Assembly (NCBI GenBank): GCA_907165275.2
Contig: OU015650.1
Location: 11,562,001-11,626,000 of the forward strand
Reading direction: 5' to 3'
Length of the DNA stretch: 64,000 nt
Source of the DNA: Zygaena filipendulae
Lineage: Eukaryota; Arthropoda; Insecta; Lepidoptera; Zygaenidae
Positions 1 to 11,687 of this stretch are shown piece after piece (the first letter of the stretch is position 1; each line of letters begins with the position of its first letter). The notes beneath the pieces were generated by a model that was not told where the DNA came from, did no database searches, and saw nothing but the letters and a program-made list of their open reading frames with translations. Both the position numbers and the translations under genes were made by a program.

Positions 1-985
1 GTATGTTTTTTTTATGTATGTTCACCGATTACTCGAAGACGGTTGGACCGATTTGGAAAATTCTTTTTTTGTTTGAAAGGGTTTACTCCCAATTAGGTCC
101 CATTGCCACCACCAAGTCGGGATCTGATGGTGGGATCTTTGAGAAATCGAGGGAACTCTTCAAAAATTATAGGCACACCAATAGCGATTTGGGTATTTTT
201 TATAGTAAATCGTTCATTTGCTTTTGGAAAGCAAAATTTGAGGAAGTGGAACAGATGATGAAGACCACAGATGGTCATCGGAACTACTCAACAATAATAC
301 CTATTTCACTTTTACTCGATAATAGGTATTTCAGGTATTTCACGGGTTCTGAATCGTTAACTTTAATATGGTTTCTAAACAATTTATGCCCTTCACAATG
401 TATATGGTGAAGTGGAACTGATGGTGATGCACTAGGAGAACTCCTCAACAATTAACGTCCCTGCGTCGGGAAAAGCAATATTTAGTAAAAGGTGATGAGC
501 AGTTGACATTAGGCTATTGTAACTTAGAGAAATTACGAACTAAGTTACTTAAAAGCGAAAAATAAACAAAATTTTAACAAAAAAATTAAAACCGACTTCC
601 AAAAACACAAAACTGAAAAGCTAAAAATAACAAAATACCGATTTAATCCAAAAGACAAAAACACACGTAATATTATTATTGGTTTGTGCTACCACTGATC
701 GGTATGAAGTTGGTGACAAGCCAAATATGGAGGGGGTAGATGGGCTAAGTCGACTCCCGCCACCAGCTCTCCGTGAGCTGAACAACCCAAGTGAGCAGAC
801 ACCAGCGGGCTGGTCACCGAATTCAAACCGATTAGTGGTAGCACAAACCAATAATAATATTACGTGTGTTGTTGTCTTTTGGATTAAATCGGTATTTTGT
901 TATTTTTAGATTTTTATTTTTAGCTTTTCAGTTTTGTGTTTTTGGAAGTCGGTTTTAATTTTTTTGTTAAAATTTTGTTTATCCT
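1..985. mobile_element. Foldback repeat family A, copy 1, cut by window start
   Basis: Interspersed element recognised because the same sequence recurs, in either orientation, at 7345, 13560, 14817, 24205, 35500, 43040 and 46478. Bases 1-560 are the body (opposite orientation to the copy at 13870-14790). Bases 584-965 are a palindrome whose two arms start and end with the ACCGACTTCC / GGAAGTCGGT motif. The palindrome makes both strands encode nearly the same short reading frame of about 76 residues, which is a by-product and not a gene. No transposase is visible, so the family looks non-autonomous; its superfamily is not clear to me. Confidence 0.75.
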
Positions 986-1126
986 ATAAAAATGCACAAA
1001 CAAACATGCAAAAAATATGGATATAGATAGTATAATTGTGGGTTATATACGTATGCAAACGATCGTCGCGCGTCGCCACAAAGCATTGATATAGGGTTTT
1101 TAATATAACAATTCCATTCCTTATAC

Positions 1127-1275
1127 CTACTCTGATGATTTTATGTTTTTTTCTTTACGTAGATGCACGCCGCGTAACACTTCTTCTGGGACAGTTCTAC
1201 TGGTCCAGTAATTAGCAAAATCTAATTCGTTGTCAGCTGCTGTATTATGACAATCATTTATAAAGTCAATCTTTT
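1127..1275 (-). CDS. Possible orphan terminal exon, unknown protein
   Basis: On the - strand an open frame runs from an acceptor-like TTTCAG at about 1276-1281 down to a TAG at 1127, giving roughly 49 residues of balanced composition rich in D, E, K and N (for example FINDCHNTAADNE and EVLRGVHLRK). It looks more protein-like than most frames here. I do not recognise the family, found no partner exon upstream (higher coordinates) and saw no polyadenylation signal just after the stop. It may be a decayed gene or transposon fragment, or chance. Confidence 0.22.
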
Positions 1276-2714
1276 CTGAAATAGTTAGGTAAATAATTAA
1301 ATTAAAATATCTTAGAGGACTATGACTTCTATGAGCTTGGTATTCATTGTACAAGATTCATTATACAGGATGGCCCAAATTGACGTCAAGCCAGAACCGG
1401 GTGATAGGCTAAGTCATAACTTAATAAACGTAAAAAAGGTAAAAAATAATCTTTAAAATTTATAAAAATTATAAAAATTTACAGCCTGCGACGGTTCTTT
1501 AACTCCTGTTGCTACAAACCTTAACTTTTTTAAATTTTCTTCTTATTTCGTAATCCTGAATAGTGTTTCTAAAAACTACTGCTTAAAATTTAAGTTTTTG
1601 CCTATGAAGTTTTCAAAATTATTGCTTTCGTCAGTTTTTAGTGACTGTCCTTTTTTTTTAGGCATAGCAAATATAAAAATATAAATATATTTTTCTGTTA
1701 ACAGCCGTTATGACTTAACCTGATGGTTCTGGCTTGACGTCGATTTGCGGGACATCTGTATAGGTACCCAGTAGAAAACTAGGTAGTATCTCTTTATTGT
1801 TATGCTGTAAAAAGCTGAAAGCCTACCTCTGGCCCCGGGTTCTAATCTTAGGCTACACCTACGTGATAGAATAAAGCTTCAGGTTACCTGTATATGAATA
1901 TGATGACTTATTGTTCTCCATGATGTGAAGAATACAGAAACTTGAATACCTATCAACAATTTACACAGTCAATTATATTATCAGTCATCCGAAATATAAT
2001 TTTAAATTGAAAACGTATAATTTTGAAATGACATTGTCAATATAAAATAACAAAGGTTTACACACACAGTGATTATATGTTTTTTGGTTTAAATCTAATA
2101 GAATACACGACACACGTCGCAAGCAAATAGGTACCTATACATACCTACAGGATTGTTTCCCGGGAAGTTCCATTGCACCCCTCCCTCTGTATGTTCAGCA
2201 ATTATTAGTAATTTTCTAGTTAAATGTTCTTCTTCTTCTTCTTTTTTATTAAATGGCAACTTTTAAATAATTGTGCCAATGACAATGTGTGACTTGACAG
2301 ACAAAGCAACGCGATTGAAGTAGAAAAAAAACACGATATTTACATAACGTAGGTGCCAAGTAGGTACCTACTCAGTTTAATATGGAAAAACTTCATCCTA
2401 ACCAAGTGTTCCACGACACTCAAGCATTTTTTTTGAGTGAGATTATCTAAATATATTTTTACAATATGTTGGTCATGATCATGATCATCATATCACCCAT
2501 AAAATAATAATCATGTTCCTCCTAGAACGGAAGTTCTGGTCGAAAATCAGAAAAGTGGGTTTGAGCAAATCAGATTTTCAATTTCAAAGTAATAAAACAA
2601 AAAATAACATTTAATGGTTCTGTTTAATTTTAAAAACTTCGCAGGAACCTCTTGCTTCTACATCCCACAAAAACAAAATAAACTTAAATGGACTTCAGTG
2701 TTGAAACGGTAATA

Positions 2715-3046
2715 GGGATGTTGACTAATGACTACTATTGAAAAACAAAATTCTAATTAGTCCGTCAGTTAGAAAATAAAAAAAAACAATAGACACGTAT
2801 TTTTTGCTTTTTTAAATAAATTAAAATATACAGAGATAAAGCGCATTAAAGTTTAGGATGAGGAGGTCGTGACGTCACTAACCGCAAAACCGCCATACAA
2901 ATTGTCAGAATAGTGACGTCACGCGAAATTTCAACTCAATATATCGCCGTTATTTTTTGATTACGTAAAAAAAGAAAAAATACGTGTCCAATATTTTTTA
3001 ATAATCTACAAGACGGACTAAAAAATAAAAATTAGTCAACATGCCC
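2715..3046. mobile_element. MITE family C (GTGACGTCA type), copy 1
   Basis: About 330 bp bounded by inverted repeats: GATGTTGACTAAT on the left matches ATTAGTCAACAT on the right, and TTAGTCCGTC pairs with GACGGACTAA further in. Related copies sit at about 22500-22685, 39340-39560 and 45240-45545, sharing an internal block with AAAGCGCATTAAAGTTTAGG and a GTGACGTCA segment. There is no coding capacity. The superfamily is not determined. Confidence 0.7.
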
Positions 3047-3171
3047 ATTCCCTTACTAAAAAAAACTACAAAAACTCAATCGCTAAACTTACATGATCTT
3101 GAGTCTTGAAAGATACAAAAAACATTTTTTTAATTTTGGTTTAAGAGGATTTACCTTTACCTTCTTTGTAC

Positions 3172-3413
3172 CCATAGGCGTATACAGAGAGGCGGGGGCC
3201 GGGTGGGCCGGGCCCACCCCAGGATGGTCTAGTGCCCACCCCAGGATGTTGGGCTACCGGTTCAAAATTCTATAATACTGCAAATAACTAACTTCAGACG
3301 ACTCTTTAATTTTTAAAAGTTTGCACCCGCGACTCCCGCGACTCGCGAGTAGATATTAATATGAGATGTCAGGGGCATAGCCCCCCCTGAAAAATAACCC
3401 TAGATACGCCAAT
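3172..3413. mobile_element. Small terminal-inverted-repeat element
   Basis: About 240 bp starting CATAGGCGTATACAGAG and ending CTAGATACGCCAATG, which are imperfect inverted repeats of each other. The inside is unusually GC-rich, with duplicated CCCACCCCAGGATG strings. It resembles hAT-type MITEs, but no clear target duplication was seen. Confidence 0.5.
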
Positions 3414-3822
3414 GTTTGTACAATGTTGAAATGTTGAAATCAATCGATAGATTCCATATCAGCTATCTATTGATTTCTAATTACCTCGCGCCCGCTTGTT
3501 ATCTTACGGGGAACATACTGTATATAATTATTATTTTATAAAATTTGTTTTGAATGTAAAATCAATATGGCCATGCCTTAAAAAAAACTTGATCCAGAGA
3601 CCTCCTTAAATACCATTTAAATGAGTAGGTACTGGATCCGCAAAATCCAGTGGTCAGTCTTGTCGACAGACAGCACCTGTATAGGGACCGAAACCTACCT
3701 TCTTCGAAAGTATATAGTGTTGTATCCGCGGCTGTTCATATACCTACGCCATAATAAAAAGAATACGATTGTGAAATGTTATCATTTTCATGAAAGTCCA
3801 TCGAACCCTGCATGGATACAGA

Positions 3823-4145
3823 CAGGGGCGTAGCTACCGCCGTATCATCCGTGTCAATGATACGGGGTCCCCGGGCTACAGAGGCCGCCAACGTGTGTAG
3901 GCAAAAATTAGTAAAATGTTATCCACAATGCTCATGCTTCCCTTGTTATTTAATTAATTTGCTTATTTAATTAAGTTTGACTAGTTCAATTTCTAGCAGG
4001 AAGCGATAACTTAAAAATCAATAAAAAAAATTGTTGTAAATTATTTTGATGTAATGCAAGCATTTTTGTCTATTTTGTGAGCAATCTTTAGCCTTAATTT
4101 GGGCCTCCCAACGAATTTTGATACAGGGCTTTGGCTACGCCACTG
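3823..4145. mobile_element. hAT-like MITE with 8-bp target duplication
   Basis: The element starts CAGGGGCGTAGC and ends GCTACGCCACTG (11 of 12 inverted matches). It is flanked by GATACAGA at 3815-3822 and GATACAGG at 4146-4153, a 7/8 direct repeat that fits the 8-bp duplication typical of hAT transposons. It is non-coding. Confidence 0.7.
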
Positions 4146-4397
4146 GATACAGGATAACCCTTAAACGACTGTGAATCCTTCGCTAGTAGTTGCCATTGGG
4201 CCTATTAGGTCAATATGAATGTTCGAACCTATCGCTAGCGGGAAATGTTTTATAGCCCGACGTGGTATGACAAGTAACTTTAACGTATTCAAACGAAATA
4301 TACACTTTTCTTGCCTTTTATTCCTCAAATTGATTTATCAAATCATCTATAGCTATTTGAGTTTTTCTAAAATTTACTAATTTTTGCTTAGGTACAC

Positions 4398-4471
4398 ACG
4401 TTAGGGCCCCCTGTAGCCCGCGGGCCCCGTATTAGTGATACGGCTGATATGGAGGTAGCTATGCCCCTGCC
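4398..4471. mobile_element. Fragment of the hAT-like MITE, inverted
   Basis: This stretch (GGGCCCCGTATTAGTGATAC and onward, ending GTAGCTATGCCCCTG) is an inverted relative of the left end at 3823-3890. Only one end is recognisable, so it looks like a truncated second copy. Confidence 0.5.
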
Positions 4472-5700
4472 GCCGCCCATGGACATCTGTAACACCAGAA
4501 GGCATACAGGTGCATTGCCGGCCTGAAATGGGAATGGGAACTGGCTTTCAAGTGATACTGCCGGAGTTCTTTCTCGATCCCTATAAACGAGTTTGTTTTT
4601 TCCCAAATGATCTCGCATCCTGCTATCGCGTGACGTATTAACGAGTGAACATCTGAAGGTTTTAGTTGAAATTATACGTTATTCGAATAATACCTACCGA
4701 TATTTATGACCAATAAACAACGCAAAAGGCAACGCAAAGTGATCATTTTTGGGTATCTGGCCCCAGGTATACAATACGAGACTGAAAGAGCGCGCACTAA
4801 TACACGTTCAGCACGCAGCTCATGAGCAATGAGCATTGAGCAGTAATTTCCCATAAGCGCAAGAACGAAGAGCTTTATTGCGCACTCTCTCAGTTTCAGT
4901 ATCTAGGGTTAAATAATATGATCATTTCTTATCATTCAAGGTAGGTAAGTTAAGCTAGTGGGTTTTCCACAGATTTTAAATCTTGGTAACCTTCCTTTGT
5001 AAACTTGTATGGAGATTCTGTAGATAAATGTGTAAATAATATTTTGACTTCACCTCTTTTGCCTTGAATTCACCTCGCTCAATTTTTTATTGTTGTAGTA
5101 ATGGTTCTTTGAAATCTTCTTTGTTGTTGTGCAATTTTGTACCCAATGATTTGTTTCTAGCAGTATTTATGATTTCGATTTTGAATAGTTTCGCGATAGA
5201 TTACATTAAATTATAAATTTTTAGGGTAAATTCATGTGATTTCTACCGTGATTTTTTTAACGAAATAGTGTCGCATTATAAAGTGACTGTTATTGTTACC
5301 TATTTGCCGAGTGATGTGATAACCACCTCCTTACTTTAATAATGGACTACCTAATAATAATGAATTAATAGGTAATTAATAATGGATTAGGTTCCTATAG
5401 GTACTTATTTAATAAGTTATTATAAGAATTCTCACTGCTTTTTGTTATAATATTATATTGTGTTTTATATATTCTCCTGATTATAATATGTTAATCTTTT
5501 GAGGATAATAAAGATTCATAAACCAGAAGTGGGTTTTATTAAAACAGACATCTCCATAGAAAGGCACTTAAATGCTTCATGTAAGTATATTAAATGACTA
5601 CAAATAAAGATTTAGCGATGTTGACCTTGTATAAAAGTCTAATAGAAATAAAAGTAATACCTACCAAACAACTTTTTACAAAATGGAACGGGTTAACCCT
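4472..5700. other. Intergenic, nothing assignable
   Basis: About 1.2 kb of AT-rich sequence in which I see no supported exon, RNA gene or clear repeat boundary. Short open frames on the - strand at 4388-4618 and 4672-4854 have no splice context or recognisable motif. Confidence 0.6.
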
Positions 5701-5705
5701 TACAT

Positions 5706-5900
5706 ACTAATATTATACGTAAATACGAAAGGGAGTTTGTTTGTTTGTAACGCTTTCACGCCCAAACGGCTCAACCGATCGTCATGAAATTTTGCATTCA
5801 CGTTGTTAGGGATACTGAGAAGGATATAGGGTACTTTTTATCCCGGAATTCCCGCGGGAACTGCAAAATTACCGTGGGTGAAGCCGCGGGGAACAGCTAG
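5706..5900 (+). mobile_element. Helitron-like short element, family B
   Basis: One unit of a repeat seen more than fifteen times in the window. It ends in a GC-rich stem (CCGTGGGTGAAGCCGCGGGG) followed by ACAGCTAG and then T. A terminal hairpin followed by CTAG/T, with no inverted terminal repeats and no target duplication, is the layout of Helitron 3-prime ends. The Helitron call is inferred from structure; no Rep/helicase gene is present. Confidence 0.55.
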
Positions 5901-6108
5901 TATACCTACCTAAATATAAAATGTTCTGCATAACATTATTAATGTAAATCGTGAGCTTTACACGTGTCAGCTTTGGTTCAACGGCACCAAAAGTACGCAA
6001 CGACAGCGCCACGTATCATGTGGCCATTATGGACAATATTGTCACAGCTGTCAAGCGAGAAGTAAGTTTTATGAAAAAAAGAATTTGGGACGATGGAAGT
6101 CAGTAACA

Positions 6109-6250
6109 TTAGAATAGAATAGAATAGAATAGAATAGAATAGAATAGAAAAAAGTTTATTTGATACCATAAAGATAAAATAAGTACAATCGTGAGACTTA
6201 AACTAGAATAGTTGGTACCAAAATGGCTACCACTCAGCATTATTGCCAAT
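6109..6250 (-). mobile_element. LINE-type 3-prime tail with AGAAT microsatellite
   Basis: Six to seven AGAAT units are followed by AAAAAAGTTTATTTG and then a unique-looking stretch. Read on the - strand this is a body ending CAAATAAACTTTTTT and (ATTCT)n, the usual form of a non-LTR retrotransposon 3-prime end in Lepidoptera. The clade is not assigned. Confidence 0.45.
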
Positions 6251-6689
6251 AACATTAAAATTGTTGTTTTCAGTGAGAAATGAGCCTAATGTGGCTTACT
6301 TTTTTTTCAATTGGCAATTATCCACTTATTTTTTTGGTCTCGTTCCCACCACCACAGATAATATAATACTATACCTACTACCACCACGGTCTTGGAAATT
6401 GGTAAAATTTACAGTCGCTATTCTTCTTGGTGTTATCACACTTCACAATAACACATCTTACTAGGACCATATCAGAAAACACGCTAGTGTTTTGCGAACT
6501 ACCTAACAATCTACGAGAGTGTATATTCTTTTAACTGATGTAGGTAAACATAATTAAATTTATCTCAAAAACGATTACAAAATGTTCAATGCAATATAGA
6601 TTTGACAGCTCAAATCAGCGACGAAAATGTCAATTTTAGCCGTAGCGAGCGCTGTGATCGTTTAGGCTACTCCCTCCACCCGCTTTGCA

Positions 6690-7225
6690 CCTTGCCAATA
6701 ATGAAACGGAATCTGGTGCGTGGTTGCAAGCTCTTTCTTCTCCTCATTTGGGCACGCTTTTTGACAGTGATTCCTCGCGTATGGCCGTGGCTCTCCGTTT
6801 GGGATGCAACGTATGTAAACCGATGCGTCTGCGGTTCCATGGTGGAGGCCAATGGCCATAACGCTTTTCAGGAAGATTTCCACGGCACCACGCACTTAAT
6901 GAGGTAATACACCGAGCGCTTGTATCCGCCAATGTTCCTCGCATGCTTGAGCCACTGGGTCTCAGCCGCACTGATAGTAAAAGGCCCGATGGTTTAACTT
7001 TGGCGAAAGTGCTTGCTGTGGGACGTCTGCACGTTTGCCGCCAGCCACCTTGGGCACACGACAAAAACTGCTGGGGGAGCCGGCAGCCCTTTAAAAGCAA
7101 GACAAATACGCAGCGTTCTGGCAGAGCTATATTATATTTGTCCCTTTTGCAGTCGAAACGATGGGTTGCTGGGGATCCGACGCGAAGGAATGCGCGTGCG
7201 TGCCTGCCTGCGTGCGTGCCTACGT
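6690..7225 (+). pseudogene. Decayed retroelement C-terminal fragment
   Basis: Joining three reading frames gives a product resembling the C-terminal region of an invertebrate retroelement polyprotein: AWLQALSSPHLGTLFDS, then a cysteine cluster (GCNVCKP and RCVCGS), then [18 protein letters not shown], then LEPLGLSR and KRPDG, and a late [11 protein letters not shown]. The order and motifs fit what I remember of that domain, including the RPDG motif. At least two frameshifts and in-frame stops break it, so it cannot be functional. The higher GC content stands out from its surroundings. Which retroelement clade it comes from is uncertain. Confidence 0.55.
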
Positions 7226-7344
7226 GCAATATTATGACTATTAATACATTGGTAGGATTTTGATTTGTATAGCGGTTGAAATACTAACGTCACTTTCATT
7301 TTCTTTAAAATTGAGGATTTTTATATTATCATAATCTCATCTCA

Positions 7345-8260
7345 AAAAAAGCTAAAAATAAACAAAATACCGATTTATTCCAAAAGAAAATTATACGTAA
7401 TATTATTAAGGTTTGTGCTACCACTGCTGCACTGTTCGGTTTGAATTCGGTGCCAAGCCCACTTGTTCTGCTCACGCCGAGCTCGTGGAGGGAGTGAACT
7501 TAGCCCATCTACCCACTTCATATTTAGCTTGTCATCGACTTCAAATCGAACAGTGCAGCAGTGGTAGCACAAACCAATAATAATATTACGTGTAATTTTG
7601 ACTTTTGGATTAAATCAGTATTTTGTTTATTTTTAGCTTTTCAGTTTAGTGTTTTTGGAAGTCACTTTTAATTTTTTAGTTGAAATTTTGTTTATTTCTC
7701 GCCTTTAAGTGAGTTGGTTCGTAGGTAATTTATCTGAGTTACAACTGTCAACTGCTCATCACCTTTTACAAAATATTGCTTTTCCCGATGCAAGGACGTT
7801 AATTGTTGAGAAGTTCTCCTGGCAAATCACCATCAGTTCCACTTCGCCATATACAGTGTGATGAGCATAAATTGTTTTTAACTAATCGGAACCCGTGAAA
7901 TACCTATTATTGAGTAGTTCCGATGAGCATCTGTGGTCTTCATCATCAGTTCCACTTCTTTAAAAGTTCAGTTCAGTTCAACTTTACTATAGAAAATACA
8001 AAAATCGCTATAAGTGTGTGAAGAGTGCCCTCGATTTCTCCAAGATCCCATCATGAGATCCCGACTTGGTGGCAATGGGACTTACTTGGGAGTATACCCT
8101 TTCAAACAAAAAAAAACATACAGGGTCCATAAAGAACTGTTTACTAACTACCTCAACACCTTATGTTACTTAATGGATGTGCAATAAATAAATAAATAAA
8201 TAAATAAAAAATGAAATCGGTCCGACGGTCTTCGAGTAATCGGTGAACATACCTACATTT
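7345..8260. mobile_element. Foldback repeat family A, copy 2
   Basis: Same layout as the copy at 13560: a palindromic part (7345-7680, with TTTGTGCTACCACTG arms), the body, and the distal end with TCGAGTAATCGGTGAACATA. A short AAAT repeat array at about 8187-8210 lies inside it. Confidence 0.7.
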
Positions 8261-8399
8261 ATAAAATAGATAAGTATAGTAAATAGATAAGTTGTTAATA
8301 ATTAGAGAACATAGATATACAATTATAATTATTAAAATAAGATGAGCGCTTCCTCAACCTATTTATAGGTTGGCGAGATATATATCTAATCTTATCTTA

Positions 8400-8571
8400 T
8401 CTAATATATATAAATCACGTGTCACGTTGTTTGTCCGCGATGGACTCCGACACTACTGAACGAATTTTGATAAAATTTTGCAACCATTTATAATATGGTC
8501 CAACTTAAAAGATGGGATAGTTTTTATCCGACTCCGAAATTACCGCGGATGAAATCGCGGGGGACAGCTAG
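8400..8571 (+). mobile_element. Helitron-like element, tandem unit 1
   Basis: Begins TCTAATATATATAAATCACG and ends with the GC stem and ACAGCTAG. TC at the start and CTAG at the end match Helitron termini. Confidence 0.6.
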
Positions 8572-8753
8572 TATGTATAAATCACGTGTCACGTTGTTTG
8601 TCCGCGATGGACTCCGAAATTACTGAATCGATCGTGATGAAATTTCGTAATTATGTTGTATTTGGCCCAACTTAAAAGATAGGATAGTTTTTATCCCGGA
8701 ATTCCCGCGGAAACTCCGGAATTATCGCGGGTGAAACCGCGGGGGACAACTAG
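8572..8753 (+). mobile_element. Helitron-like element, tandem unit 2
   Basis: Directly abuts unit 1, head to tail. It repeats the CACGTGTCACGTTGTTTGTC block and ends CGCGGGGGACAACTAG. Confidence 0.6.
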
Positions 8754-8920
8754 TCTAATATATATAAAACACGTGTCACGTTGTTTGTCCGCGATGGACT
8801 CCGAAACTACTGAACGGATTTTGATAAAATTTTGTAACCATTCATAAGTGGTCCAACTTAAGAGATAGGATAGTTTTTATCCCGGAATTCCCGCGGGAAC
8901 TCCAGTACTCAGGGGTAAAA
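8754..8920 (+). mobile_element. Helitron-like element, tandem unit 3, truncated
   Basis: Starts TCTAATATATATAAAACACG immediately after unit 2 and repeats the same body, but loses its 3-prime hairpin after about 8915, where the next element begins. Confidence 0.55.
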
Positions 8921-8924
8921 AGAA

Positions 8925-9308
8925 CTAGTGATGTGCCGGATATCCGTATCCGTATCCGTGGAATCCTAGGGACTAGAAAGATCCGTATCCGTAGGTATTC
9001 GTTACTTTTTGGCGATCTTTTATCTTATTAATTTACACTGCATAGACGAAATTCTATATATAGGTGATTAGGTAGCAATGCATATAAATAAAACAAAAAT
9101 AGATCTGCGCAATGCAAGTCAAAACATTTCCTGTCAACCAAAACTTCAAGTGGCGATAACATCGTTTCAAGGTCACGCTCACCGAAACTAATTGAGTAAA
9201 AAATTTAAGGTCCGTATCCGTATGCGCGGATCGTGACACCAAATATCCATATCCGGATCCGTATCCGTGGATAAACATTTTTAACGATGCGGCACATCAG
9301 TCATCACT
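8925..9308. mobile_element. Terminal-inverted-repeat MITE with CCGTATCC repeats
   Basis: Bounded by TAGTGATGTGCCGG and GCGGCACATCAGTCATCACT, which are imperfect inverted repeats. Both ends carry clusters of ATCCGTATCCGTATCC-like strings in opposite orientation. The termini resemble hAT MITEs; no target duplication is certain. Confidence 0.5.
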
Positions 9309-9759
9309 AATAATAACTGTTATTCTCTGCGGTATCACCCACGTTAATTTTCGGAATTCCTGTGGCAACTCCAGTATAAAAAGTACACCATGTCATTTTC
9401 TGTAGGTACCCCTGACAACGTATATGCAAAATTTCATTATTATCGGTTGAATAAATAAGACGTGAAAGCCTAACAAACAAACATACTTATAAGATTATGG
9501 ATAAACAATTATATCTATTCTAATATCTAGTCTTCTTCGACGCGACTTACTAAATATTCTTCTGAATCATTGCTTCTGGCTCAGTGGTACTGTGATTATG
9601 TGGTCAGGGCCCAGATGGACATCCCCAGTAGGTCAGCTTCACCTGAGGCAAAGTAGCACCACGGATAACGTAGCGTGACTTCATCACAGTATGTGCTGCT
9701 TTTCAACAGTAGGTACCTACTATGTGTATCAAGTATCAACATGGAGTAGTATTTTTATT

Positions 9760-10764
9760 TATACTAATATCTATTATAAAGAGCAAAAGTTTGTGAGTTT
9801 GTGACGTTTTAGGGGGTAATCTCTGGATCTACTGTACCGATTTTGAAAATTCTTTCACTTATATTAAGCTGCAGTGATCCTGAGTAGGTATCATAATTCA
9901 TAGGCTACTTTTTATTTCGGAATTCCCGCGGGTAAATTCACGGCGGAACAACTATCTCTGGATCTATTTAACCGATTTTGTAAATTCTTTCACTAACAGG
10001 GAGCTACAGTGATCCAGAGTGATACAGGGTACTTTTTATCCCGGAATTCCCTCGGGAACTCCGGAGTTTGTGAGTTTTTGAGATGTAGTGGGTAATCTCT
10101 GGTTCTACTGAACCGATATTAAAAATTCTTTGACTTATAAGAAGCTACAGTGATCTTGAGTGACATAGAGTTATTTTTATCTCGGGATTCTCGCGGGAAC
10201 TCCGGAGATTGTGAGTTTGTAAGGTTGTAGGGAGTAATCTCTGGATCTATTGAACCGATTTTGAAAATTCTTTCACTTTTAAAAAGCTGCAGTGATCCTG
10301 AGTGACATAGTGTACTTTTGTCCCGGGATTCCCGCGGGAACTCCGGAATTTGTGAGGTTATAATCTCTGGATCTACTAAACCAATAATTCTTTCACTTAT
10401 AGGGAGCTACAGTGATCCAGAGTGATATAGGGTACTTTTAAGCCCGGAATTCCCTCGGGATCTCCGGAGTTTATGAGATTGTAGTGGGTAATCTCTGGAT
10501 CTACTCAACTAATTTTAAAAATTCTTTCACATTTAAAATGCTGCATTGATTCTTAGTGACATAGGGTACTTTTTATCCCGTGATTCCCACGGGAACTACG
10601 GAGTTTGTGAGGTAATCTCTGGATCTACTGAACCGATTTTGAAAATTCTTTCAATTATGGGAAGCTACTGTGATTCTAAGTGACATAGGGTACCGTACTT
10701 TTTATCCCGGAATTCCCGCGAGTATTCCGAAATTACCGCGGGTGAAACCGCGCGGGTCAGCTAG
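9760..10764 (+). mobile_element. Helitron-like element with seven internal repeats
   Basis: Starts near TACTAATATCTATTATAAAG and ends GGTCAGCTAG. The block CTCTGGATCTACTGAACCG recurs with small changes near 9822, 9953, 10094, 10232, 10366, 10493 and 10617, a spacing of 124-141 bp. Each unit also repeats TTCTTTCACTTAT and a GGAATTCCCGCGGGAACTCC-like palindrome. A single-unit version is at 32073-32280, so this copy looks internally amplified. Confidence 0.65.
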
Positions 10765-10894
10765 TAGTAGATTAAGCAATAAAAGACCTTAAATTCTCTA
10801 TAAATAACTTTCTAGAAATTTCTTGAGAAAAATAAAATAAAATACGAAAAATCTTTAAAAATTTAATTTCTTTTTCATTACTCATACTCGGAAA

Positions 10895-11285
10895 GTAGGT
10901 CTGAAGTTGCCTGAGAAGCGGGTTGAAAGTAACCCTTTTCAGCCCTAGGGAGAATCGCTTTCAACTGACAACTGTCAAATTATTAAAAAAAGAAACACAT
11001 TCACATTTCTATTGAACCATGTTCCAACTTTCTATACAGCCAGCGCGATGTAAAATTGAAATAACGTAAAGTTTAAGTAGGTATTAATTAAAATAAAATT
11101 TACTCACTTTTTCTTAAGCTAATTCCTATTTTTATTTTGACTTTCCTTGCATTCGTAATGAAAAGCACAGTGTTATCCTCGGGAGAAAGACTTATTTAGT
11201 CCCGAGACGGGATTTGGCGCCAGAGCGTAGCGAGGTTACTTTCACCCCTAGGATAACAATGTACTATTTTACCAAGCAAATTACG
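10895..11285. repeat. Interspersed repeat, CCGAGACGGG type
   Basis: The block TTAGTCCCGAGACGGGATTT, with GCGTAGCGAGG and nearby ATCCTAGG-like strings, recurs at about 13380-13505, where it reads AGTGCCGAGACGGGGTTTGG. It is partly palindromic around a GTTATCC/GGATAAC pair at 11172 and 11264. It is probably a MITE; the ends are not resolved. Confidence 0.4.
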
Positions 11286-11607
11286 AGATTCGTCTAATTT
11301 ATTCTCAAATTTATTAAGAAAGCGAAGCTTGTAAGCCCTAAGGCGCTTTTGGGTTTCCCATGTTATTAATTTTTATTGTGTTTAATTTTTAGGGTAGATA
11401 AGTATAATTATTTTATACTTTAATCCGGACAATTTTGGACTTGATTGTATATAAGACTAAGCATATTTGCCCCACGGAAGTTTCTACTCTGGCATTGTAA
11501 ATGATTAATGCTCATTTCTTATGCTAATGTTACAAAAATGGGCTTTGTAACACACTATAATAATTATGTGATGACGTTTTCAGTTGTATAAACAACTTCT
11601 ATTTATG

Positions 11608-11615
11608 TATATAAA
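11608..11615 (+). promoter_or_regulatory. TATA box of the small secreted gene
   Basis: TATATAAA lies 80 bp before the start codon at 11688, with a plausible start region about 30 bp downstream. A weaker TATAAA lies at about 11587. The transcription start itself was not measured. Confidence 0.45.
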
Positions 11616-11687
11616 GCCAAATCTTTTATTAAATGACACTTGTTGTTCCTGGTATTTGCGCACGCACGGTACGCAGATCTCAGCAAA

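Noticed and set aside
621..909. Overlapping 76-residue frames on both strands
   Set aside because: They are mirror images produced by the family A palindrome; the same happens at 13592-13877.
6744..7229. 161-residue frame on the - strand
   Set aside because: It is the antisense shadow of the decayed retroelement fragment whose recognisable motifs are on the + strand.
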